A DNA stretch of 64,000 nt from CAYLUN01 sp964386865 (GTDB lineage: Bacteria > Verrucomicrobiota > Kiritimatiellia > RFP12 > UBA1067). Positions 17,239-24,318 of this stretch are shown here, piece by piece; position 1 is the stretch's first letter; each line of letters begins with the position of its first letter. Location of the stretch: the NCBI GenBank assembly GCA_964386865.1, contig CAYLUN010000018.1, positions 1 to 64,000 on the forward strand, read 5' to 3'. The notes below the pieces were generated by a model. The model saw nothing but the letters and a program-made list of their open reading frames with translations, was not told the origin of the DNA and did not search any database. A program made the position numbers and the translations under genes.

Positions 17239-17580
17239 ATGAAAATGATCGTCGCCATCATCCAGCCCGAGCGCCTGGACGCCGTCAAAGAGGCGCTCTT
17301 CACCGCCGAAGTCCATAAGATGACCGTCAGCCGCGTGCGCGGCTGCGGACAGCAGATGGGCTTCTCCGAAAGCTACCGCGGACAGATCCGCAAGGTCAAC
17401 TTGCTGGAGAAAGTCCGCCTCGAGATCGCCGTCAACGACGACTTCGTCAAGATCACCGTCGACGCGATCATCAAAGCCGCGCAGAGCGGGCACATCGGCG
17501 ACGGCAAGATCTTCATCATGCCGCTCGACGAGTGCATCCGCATCCGCACCCGCGCGACTGGCTCCGAGGCCATCGGCTAG
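17239..17580 (+). CDS. PII-family nitrogen regulatory protein lacking Tyr51
   Basis: 113 residues, aligning without gaps to GlnB/GlnK over the first 100 positions. Conserved: Q39, Y46, K58, the GDGKIF B-loop (K90) and RIRT (R101, R103), so ATP and 2-oxoglutarate binding look possible. The T-loop is altered: the uridylylated Tyr51 is Arg, R38 is Gln, K40 is Met and E50 is Ile; B-loop T83 is Ser and K85 is His. AAAGGAG precedes the ATG. Its place after amt marks it as the GlnK-type partner that docks on Amt trimers. GlnD-type control at Tyr51 cannot occur, so effector binding alone or another modification is likely. Confidence 0.93.
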   Translation: MKMIVAIIQPERLDAVKEALFTAEVHKMTVSRVRGCGQQMGFSESYRGQIRKVNLLEKVRLEIAVNDDFVKITVDAIIKAAQSGHIGDGKIFIMPLDECIRIRTRATGSEAIG

Positions 17581-17621
17581 CGTGCAGACGCGCCCTCGAC
17601 CCGGACGCGCCTTCCTGCTAT

Positions 17622-17635
17622 CCTGACGCGTCAGG
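17622..17635. promoter_or_regulatory. 14-bp perfect palindrome upstream of GT4 gene
   Basis: CCTGACGCGTCAGG is a perfect palindrome ending ten bases before the glycosyltransferase ATG and partly overlapping its G-rich ribosome binding site. It could be a repressor operator or a small hairpin masking the site. Nothing in the window identifies a binder. Confidence 0.3.
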
Positions 17636-17644
17636 GGGGTTCGC

Positions 17645-18940
17645 ATGAAGGCGCTGTACGTCATACCCGGATCGGGAGGTTCGTTTTACTGCCAGAACTG
17701 CCTGCGCGATACCGCGCTGGCCGAGGCCCTGCGCGCGCGCGGCCACGCCGTGACCCTGCTGCCCCTCTACCTACCCGCAACCGCGCTGACGACACAGCCG
17801 ACAGACGTGCCCGTCTTCTACGGTGCGGTCACGCTCTACCTGCGCCACCGCTACGCCTGGCTGCGCCGACTGCCGCGCGCGTGGTTTGCCCCGCTCGACC
17901 GCTGGCCCGTCCTGCGTGCCGTCGCTCGTTTCGCGGGCACGACGTCGGCCGGGGGGCTCGAGGACCTGACCCTCTCGATGCTGCGCGGACTCGACGGGAA
18001 GCAGGCCGACGAACTGCGCCTCGTGACCGAGTGGCTATCGTCGCTGCCGCCCGAAGCGAAGCCCGACGTGATCGTGCTCTCCAACGCCCTGCTCGCCGGG
18101 ATGGCCTCAGCCCTCAAGCAGGCCGCACGCTGCCCGGTCGTCTGCTGGCTGCAGGACGAGCACGTCTGGATCGACGCCATGGCCCCCGACCTGCGCGCGG
18201 CCGTCTGGCACACGCTCGCCGAGGACGCCCGCGCGGTCGACCGCTTCGTCGCGGTCAGCGCCTCGTATGCCGAGCGGATGCGCGGGCCCCTGCGCGTGCC
18301 TCCGGAGCGCGTGAGCGTCGTCTTCCCCGGCCTCGACCCCGGCGCCTACCGCGCGGCCGACGTGACCCGCCGGCCCGCCACCGTGGGCTTTCTCTCGCGC
18401 CTCTCGGCGGCCGAGGGCTTCGACCGCTTTGTGGACGCGTTCCTGCTGCTCCGCCGCGACCCGCGCTTCGCGGACGCGCGGCTCTCCGCGACCGGCGGCC
18501 CGTCGCCCGAACAGGGCTTTCTGAAGCGCCAGCTCAGGAAGCTCTCGGCCGCCGGCGCGCTGCAGGCTGCGGCCATCTCGCCGGACCGCTTCGTCCGCGA
18601 CCGTTACGGCTTTCTCTCCGAGCTCACGGTCCTCTCGGCTCCCGGCTCGGAACATACGGCGTTCGGCTACTCTGCGATCGAGGCCATGGCTGCGGGCGTG
18701 CCCGCCGTGTTGCCGGCGCAAGGCGCATTCCCCGAGATCGTGGCCGCCGCGGGCTGCGGCACGCTCACCGCCGACGCGCAGCCCGAAACCCTGGCCCGCG
18801 CCTGGGCCGAGCTGCTGAGCGACCCCGCGCGCCTGCGCCAGGAATCCGAGCGCGGCCGCGCCGCCGCCCGCGCCGTCTTTTCGCAAGCGGCCTCCGCCGC
18901 CGCGCTGGAGCGGGCGCTGGAAGGCCTCCTCTCTCGCTGA
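17645..18940 (+). CDS. glycosyltransferase family 4
   Basis: 431 residues with no TM segment or signal. The N-terminal Rossmann domain begins MKALYVIPGSGGSFYCQNCLRDTALAEALRARGHAVTLL (Gly-rich acceptor loop). The C-terminal domain begins near 237 (TVGFLSRLSAAEGFDRFVDAF) and contains the GT4 EX7E-type donor site around FGYSAIEAMAAGVPAVLPAQGAFPEIV. This is a retaining GT-B enzyme using a nucleotide sugar in the cytoplasm; the acceptor is unknown. It is alone between the amt operon and a secreted protein gene, 64 bases after the PII gene, and could be read through from that operon. Confidence 0.9.
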   Translation: MKALYVIPGSGGSFYCQNCLRDTALAEALRARGHAVTLLPLYLPATALTTQPTDVPVFYGAVTLYLRHRYAWLRRLPRAWFAPLDRWPVLRAVARFAGTTSAGGLEDLTLSMLRGLDGKQADELRLVTEWLSSLPPEAKPDVIVLSNALLAGMASALKQAARCPVVCWLQDEHVWIDAMAPDLRAAVWHTLAEDARAVDRFVAVSASYAERMRGPLRVPPERVSVVFPGLDPGAYRAADVTRRPATVGFLSRLSAAEGFDRFVDAFLLLRRDPRFADARLSATGGPSPEQGFLKRQLRKLSAAGALQAAAISPDRFVRDRYGFLSELTVLSAPGSEHTAFGYSAIEAMAAGVPAVLPAQGAFPEIVAAAGCGTLTADAQPETLARAWAELLSDPARLRQESERGRAAARAVFSQAASAAALERALEGLLSR

Positions 18941-19016
18941 TAGACTCGACTCCATCGCTGGCTGTCGATTGAAGTCGTTTTGGGCTTCTTGATGCGGCTG
19001 TTGGGGTTATTAGAGG

Positions 19017-19046
19017 TTGACTCTTTTCACCACCCCCTTGCATAAT
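19017..19046 (+). promoter_or_regulatory. sigma70-like promoter of the beta-strand-repeat protein
   Basis: TTGACT (19017-19022), an 18-base spacer, CATAAT (19041-19046). The start point would be near 19053, leaving a leader of about 65 bases before the ATG at 19119. This argues against the longer open frame that begins inside the -35 box. Confidence 0.5.
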
Positions 19047-19118
19047 GCGTTTGAATTATCGAATCTGGGACTTTGGGACTTTCCGGATGACCCCAAGCGA
19101 CACAAGGAGAAGCGCATC

Positions 19119-22100
19119 ATGAATAATCAGGCGATGCACGGTACGTGGTTGGCTGTGACTGTTGCAGCGTTCGGACTTGTCACGGGAAACGCTCAGGCCT
19201 GGACAGTCACAAAAGTGAGTAGCGATCAACCCTATCTCGTGTCTGACTCGGACCTCTTGCAGCGCACCGTCAGTTCGGTCGACACCAACGGCCTGGCTCT
19301 TTACGTTGAGAACCTCACCTCCGGTGTCCTTGAGTCGCTGACAGACGGTAACATGGGCCCGGGCAACATAGCGGGATCCTTTTACATTAAGAGCGGCACC
19401 TTGATTTACACCCTCGATACGGTAGCTCAGCCTGCCGGATACTTAATCACCGGGCTCGACACCTACAGCGGGTGGCAGGACGGCGGACGCAACGATCAGA
19501 ACTACGAGGTCAGTTTCCGCAAAGTGGGCTCCAGCACATTCGGAAACGCCATCACAAACACGTACACCGGGGTGACCCTTAGAGAGGCGCGCATCCGTTT
19601 GACCGACCTGAACCTCGCCGGCGTCGATGCGATCAAATTCACCTTCCCCACGCAGGAAAACGGCGGCGTCGGCTACAAGGAGCTGGACGTGTTCGGCATG
19701 GCTAACGCGCCGACCAGCACCCTCACCGGAATGAGCGGCAGCACCGCTTATCCCGTCTCAAACACCGATCTGCTTCAGACCGCGCTCGGGGGCACCAACG
19801 ACGCGCTCGCTTACTACAGCGAGGGCAACTGGACCAACGCGTTCAGCCCCGCGCTGATCGACGGCTCGCTCGGCTCAGCCAACAAATGGCTGGGCACCTG
19901 CGGCATCACCGGCGGCGCGCTGACGTATACGCTGGACCTGACCAACAGCCCCGCGGGATACACGATCTCGGCCCTCGACACCTACACCGGCTGGAACGAC
20001 CCCGGACGCGTGAACCAGAACTATTGGGTCTGTTTCCGCAAAGCCGGTTCCAGCAGCTTCGGCGACGCGGTCGCCGTCACTTACTCGGGCACAGACAAGC
20101 TGACGCGCGTCACCGTCACCAATCTCAACCTGACGCGCGTCGAGGCGGTCCGCTTCACCTTCCCGTCGCAGCAGAATGGCGGCGTCGGCTACAAGGAGCT
20201 CGACGTGTTCGGCGTGGCGCCCGCCTATGCGGACGTGACGCGCCGCGACTCCGGCTCTAAGACTATCGTCAGCAACGGCACCTCGGACGTCCAGATCACC
20301 GAGGGCTCCGGCACGCCCGGAAACCTCGCGCTCGAAGCGGCCACAACCGTCATCAACACCCTGACCCAAGACGCGACAGAAGACATCGCCACGCTCGATC
20401 CAGCCGGGCAGAAGCTGGCGCTGGGCGGGCTCTACCTGCGTCCCGGCGCGGGCGGCTTAGCGGTCGGCACAGGCAGCAACAACGGCACACTCGCGGGCAC
20501 ACAAGCGCCGCTCATCATCTGCAACCTGAGCACCAACGAGATCACGCTCCGCGCCGCGCTCACCAACAGCGCCGTCGCGGGCTCCCTGCTCAAAACAGGC
20601 AGCGGATCCCTCACGCTGGCCAGCACCACCAACACCTGCCCCGGCGGCACCGAGGTCACCGCGGGCACGCTCAGGCTGGCGGGCAGCGCTTCCCTCGGCA
20701 GCGGCCCCGTCTCGTTCAGCGGAGCTAAGCTGCAACTCGACGGCGGCACGGTCAGCCCCGCGATTGGCAACTCGTGGAAGCTGTCCTTCGCTGACGGAAC
20801 CGTCAGCCAAACGGCAGGAACCCTGAGTTACGGGGGGTACCTGCAGGCGTTGAACGAAACGCTGAACCTTTCCGGCGGCACTTCATATGTCGGCACAGAC
20901 ACGCTGCTCGGCTGGGGCGGCACGAACACGTCGGCCACCCTCAGCGGCAGCCACACGGCCAGCTGGCGCGTGACGCGCTTCTCGTCCGGCGTCGTCTCCG
21001 TCACGCTTCAGAGCGGCGGCAAGCTCTATACCGACAGGCTCTACTGCTCGGCCGGCGCGTCGGGCTCCGTGCTGTTCGACGGCGGCGTGCTGGGCGTGAG
21101 CAGCATCGCCCCGACGCTCTCCCCCAACGACTGGCTCGGCGTCGCCTCTGGCTCGCTGTCTCTCTCTGTAAAAGACGGCGGCGCCATCATCGACACCGAC
21201 AGCGGCAGCGTCACCATCAGGAGGCCTTTCCTGCGCGACGGCGCCTCCATCGGAGGCCTGACCAAGACTGGCCGCAACACGCTGACGCTCGCGATTACCA
21301 ATGTCAACTCGGCCTGCACCTACGCCGGAGACACGGCGGTTCTAGGCGGCACGCTCAAGCTGGGCGCGCCGCCGGCCCCGCTGCCGCCGGGCACGCGGAT
21401 GACGGTCGCGACGGACGCCGTGCTGGACCTGAACGGCGTGAGCCAGACCGTGGGCGAGCTGAATGGCGGAGGCCGAGTCGTCAACGTCACCTCCACCAAC
21501 GCCGTTCTCACGGTTGGCGGCAACAACGCCAGCACGAACTTCTCAGGACAGCTTGAAGGCGCCATCACGCTTGTTAAGACCGGCACCGGAACGCTGAGCC
21601 TGACCGGCGCGAACACCTTCACCAACCGAACCCAGATTCTTGGGGGCACGCTCCAATTGTCGCCTCTTTCTCTGGCGATCATCAACCCCGGCTTCGAGCT
21701 GCCCGCCTATCCTGCACTCGCCTGGGCCTATCTGACGGGCGATGGCGTGGCGGGCGGCTGGAGCATGAGCGGACATCCCGTCGAGCACAATGGCACCGGC
21801 ATCGCCCGGAACGGCTCGCCCTGGGTAAACGCGGCGCCGCAAGGCGTCCAGGTCGGCTTTCTGCAAAGCACCTCTTACTGCCTTCAGACCGTGACCGTTC
21901 AGCGCGCCGCCACGTATCAGCTCTCGTTCAGCGCGGCGAACCGGCCCACTTACAATGCGGCCAATGTGGAGCTGCGCGTCGACGGCGCGAGCGTGGCTTC
22001 GTGGGGCAGCGCCGCGTTCAACAACGGAGCGGTGTTTAAGGGCTACGCCACGAACTTCTATCTCTCGGCAGGCACTCACGAGCTGAAGTTCCAAGGGACG

Positions 22101-22637
22101 TCGTCCGGCGGCGACACGACAACCCTCTTGGACGACCTCCGGCTAGTCGGGTACGGCGCTTCGGCTCCCGGAACCCTCTCGACGAACATGGTCGTGGACC
22201 TCGCGGCGGGCGCCACGCTCGACCTCAACGGCACCGACCAGCCTCTGCTCGGCCTCAGCGGCAGCGGGCTGGTCACCAACGGCACGCTCAGCGTCCGCGG
22301 CGTCATCGCCCCGGGAGGGACGAACGCGATCGGCACGCTGACCCTCGCGACAACAACATCCCTGAGCGGAACCTTGCTGGTGGACGTGGCGCAGAGCGGG
22401 TCGTGCGACCTTCTTCGGGTCGCGGGCGGATTGGACCTCGCCGGGCTGACCCTGCAGATTCAAGACGTGGGCCAGCTCAGAGGAAACGCCCCCTATGTGA
22501 TCGCCACCTGCGCGCCAGGCAGCCTGACCGGCCGCTTCGCCTCAACCAATCTCGGAACCCGGCGAACCGTCTCCTATAACACCGCGAGCGGGCAGGTCTC
22601 GCTGGTCTTCAGTGGAACGCTGATCACGGTCAACTAG
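19119..22637 (+). CDS. large secreted protein with duplicated N-terminal domain and autotransporter-associated beta-strand repeats
   Basis: 1172 residues from 19119, where AAGGAG lies nine bases upstream and a signal peptide ending GNAQA begins. Residues 29-193 and 201-365 are a tandem duplication (each 165 residues, both opening T-(V/L)-T and ending GGVGYKELDVFG). After residue 400 come beta-strand repeats of the autotransporter-associated type (LLKTGSGSLTLAS, GGTEVTAGTLRLAGSA; LTKTGRNTLTL, LGGTLKLG; LVKTGTGTLSLTGANTFTNRTQILGGTLQLS). A carbohydrate-binding-like beta-sandwich (INPGFELP to DDLRLVGYG) is inserted before the last repeat. No beta-barrel translocator or PEP-CTERM sorting tail is seen, so how it reaches or stays on the surface is unclear. 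Confidence 0.85.
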   Translation: MNNQAMHGTWLAVTVAAFGLVTGNAQAWTVTKVSSDQPYLVSDSDLLQRTVSSVDTNGLALYVENLTSGVLESLTDGNMGPGNIAGSFYIKSGTLIYTLDTVAQPAGYLITGLDTYSGWQDGGRNDQNYEVSFRKVGSSTFGNAITNTYTGVTLREARIRLTDLNLAGVDAIKFTFPTQENGGVGYKELDVFGMANAPTSTLTGMSGSTAYPVSNTDLLQTALGGTNDALAYYSEGNWTNAFSPALIDGSLGSANKWLGTCGITGGALTYTLDLTNSPAGYTISALDTYTGWNDPGRVNQNYWVCFRKAGSSSFGDAVAVTYSGTDKLTRVTVTNLNLTRVEAVRFTFPSQQNGGVGYKELDVFGVAPAYADVTRRDSGSKTIVSNGTSDVQITEGSGTPGNLALEAATTVINTLTQDATEDIATLDPAGQKLALGGLYLRPGAGGLAVGTGSNNGTLAGTQAPLIICNLSTNEITLRAALTNSAVAGSLLKTGSGSLTLASTTNTCPGGTEVTAGTLRLAGSASLGSGPVSFSGAKLQLDGGTVSPAIGNSWKLSFADGTVSQTAGTLSYGGYLQALNETLNLSGGTSYVGTDTLLGWGGTNTSATLSGSHTASWRVTRFSSGVVSVTLQSGGKLYTDRLYCSAGASGSVLFDGGVLGVSSIAPTLSPNDWLGVASGSLSLSVKDGGAIIDTDSGSVTIRRPFLRDGASIGGLTKTGRNTLTLAITNVNSACTYAGDTAVLGGTLKLGAPPAPLPPGTRMTVATDAVLDLNGVSQTVGELNGGGRVVNVTSTNAVLTVGGNNASTNFSGQLEGAITLVKTGTGTLSLTGANTFTNRTQILGGTLQLSPLSLAIINPGFELPAYPALAWAYLTGDGVAGGWSMSGHPVEHNGTGIARNGSPWVNAAPQGVQVGFLQSTSYCLQTVTVQRAATYQLSFSAANRPTYNAANVELRVDGASVASWGSAAFNNGAVFKGYATNFYLSAGTHELKFQGTSSGGDTTTLLDDLRLVGYGASAPGTLSTNMVVDLAAGATLDLNGTDQPLLGLSGSGLVTNGTLSVRGVIAPGGTNAIGTLTLATTTSLSGTLLVDVAQSGSCDLLRVAGGLDLAGLTLQIQDVGQLRGNAPYVIATCAPGSLTGRFASTNLGTRRTVSYNTASGQVSLVFSGTLITVN

Positions 22638-22674
22638 AGTCTTTCCGCAATCGGGAACGGAGGCACAAGAGAGC

Positions 22675-23973
22675 ATGCGATACGGCTGTTTATTGGGGGC
22701 GGGCGTCATGCTGGCAGTGGCGGGGCGGGCGCAGCCTGGAGTGCTTCCCGACCTCGCGCCGAAGGCGGGGTGGGACACGCTGCCGCCGATCAGGGTGTCC
22801 GCTGGCGATTGGCCGTGGTGGCGCGGGCCCAACCTCGACAACATTGCGCCTGCCGGACAGAAGCCGCCGGCGGCGTGGGGCGCGGACAAGAATGTTCTGT
22901 GGCGCACACGCTTGCCGGGCGCCGGACATTCGTCGCCGTGTATCGTGGGCGACCGGATTTACATCACCTCCGGAGAGAAATCGCCCGCGCAGAGCACGGT
23001 GTGGCTCTTCTGCCTGGAGCGCGCCACGGGGCAGACGGTGTGGCAAGCCGAAATCTATAAGGGGCCCACCCCGAGAATGCATCCCGACAATGCGCTGGCC
23101 TCCGCCACCCCAGCCTGCGATGGCGAACGCGTGTTCGTGCCGATTCAGAGCAACACCTCCGTCATCGCCGTGGCGGTCGGCCTGGACGGCAAGGTGCTTT
23201 GGAGTCAAACCGTCGCGCCGTACAACACGATCCAAGGATACTCGGCTTCGCTAACGTTCTACAAGTCGGCCGTCATCGTGCCCGTCGAAGGCCCCAAGGG
23301 CTGCTACCTGACCGCGCTGCACCGGCAGTCGGGCGACGTGGTGTGGCGCAAGGCCCTCCGCGCCGTCGTCGAAAGCTACGCCCCCGCCCAGGTCAGGCGC
23401 GTGGCGGGGCGGGACCAGCTGCTGCTGATCGGCGGCACGAGCACGCGCGGCTATGATCCCGAGAATGGCGAGCTGCTGTGGGAGTGCAGCGGCCCCGCTC
23501 GAACCTGCGTGGCGACGCCGGTTGCCGACTCGACCACGGTGTACGCGACGGGCGGGTATCCGGGGCGGCAATTCCTTGCCATCCGCGCCGACGGCACAGG
23601 CGACGTGACGAAAAGCCATTTGACCTGGACCGGCGACGCCAAAGCGGGCTATGTGCCTTCGCCGGTCTTATTCGAAGGCCTGATCTATGCGGTCGCCGAC
23701 CAAGGGCTGATGCGCTGCTACGACGCGAAAGACGGAAAGGTGCTCTGGGAACAGGATTTCATGGCCCCGTTCTATTCGTCGCCGACGCCGGCTGGAAACT
23801 CGATCTACGCGTTCGACCGCAAAGGCAAAGGCTATATCGTGACCGCCGGCCGGACTGCGGGCGCCATTGTGACCAACAACCTGCCTTCAGGCGTATTCGC
23901 CACGCCGGTGATTTTGGAAGGACGCATCTACCTGCGGACGCTGGGCGATTTTTACTGCATCGGCAACAAGTGA
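22675..23973 (+). CDS. PQQ-type beta-propeller protein, exported
   Basis: 432 residues with a signal peptide (cleavage near AGRAQP). Repeated propeller blades of the PQQ/BamB kind occur: DWPWWRGPNLDNIAPA, LFCLERATGQTVWQAE, VALDGKVLW-like VGLDGKVLWSQ, RGYDPENGELLWECS, MRCYDAKDGKVLWEQDF and a final ILEGRIYLRTLGDFYCIG. Proteins of this type are abundant in planctomycetes and verrucomicrobia and are usually periplasmic; some bind PQQ, others are scaffolds. No dehydrogenase active-site motif is recognised. GGAGG lies 12 bases before the ATG. It follows the beta-strand-repeat gene by 37 bases and may share its transcript. Confidence 0.85.
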   Translation: MRYGCLLGAGVMLAVAGRAQPGVLPDLAPKAGWDTLPPIRVSAGDWPWWRGPNLDNIAPAGQKPPAAWGADKNVLWRTRLPGAGHSSPCIVGDRIYITSGEKSPAQSTVWLFCLERATGQTVWQAEIYKGPTPRMHPDNALASATPACDGERVFVPIQSNTSVIAVAVGLDGKVLWSQTVAPYNTIQGYSASLTFYKSAVIVPVEGPKGCYLTALHRQSGDVVWRKALRAVVESYAPAQVRRVAGRDQLLLIGGTSTRGYDPENGELLWECSGPARTCVATPVADSTTVYATGGYPGRQFLAIRADGTGDVTKSHLTWTGDAKAGYVPSPVLFEGLIYAVADQGLMRCYDAKDGKVLWEQDFMAPFYSSPTPAGNSIYAFDRKGKGYIVTAGRTAGAIVTNNLPSGVFATPVILEGRIYLRTLGDFYCIGNK

Positions 23974-24318
23974 TGCTTCACCGTTGAGCGGCTCGCGCGA
24001 ACCAGCCTTCGCCAAGGCTTCCTCCTACGCTCACCGTTCAAGCAGGCGGGGCAGGTGCTGCGTTGCCGGCTGAAGCCGGGACAACATACCTTGGCAGCGC
24101 AGGCCCGAGCCGTCCGTACGTTGTTCCGGCTTCAGCCGGCCCCGGGCCGTGCGAGCGTAGCCGCAGAGGGAGTCAACATGAGGTTACGGAGGTCGAACCT
24201 GAAGCGCTCGTTGCGGTGCGGGACGCGAGGCTCGCAGGGACTGTCTCGCCGCGGCCTTCCGCCAATCCTCGCGTGTGCTTGTCTGTCACCAACCGATTAC
24301 CCAATTGACCTCTGGAAG
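23974..24318. other. convergent intergenic region
   Basis: 345 bases between two convergent stop codons. Apart from the inverted repeat at 24065-24140, no gene, tRNA or classical terminator is visible. Confidence 0.6.
24065..24140. repeat. REP-like inverted repeat
   Basis: Arms 24065-24085 (GCCGGCTGAAGCCGGGACAAC) and 24120-24140 are reverse complements over 21 bases with a single mismatch, spaced by 34 bases. The core CCGGCTGAAGCCGG is itself near-palindromic and resembles the CTTCAGCCCG arm of the 130-bp repeats. In a convergent intergenic gap it could act as a bidirectional terminator or mRNA stabiliser. Confidence 0.65.

Noticed and set aside
18941..19118. 34-codon N-terminal extension of the beta-strand-repeat protein
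   Set aside because: It begins inside a promoter -35 box, and the internal ATG at 19119 has both a ribosome binding site and a signal peptide.
24061..24140. CRISPR-like repeat
   Set aside because: There are only two arms, in inverted orientation, with one spacer and no cas genes, so it is a palindromic element.
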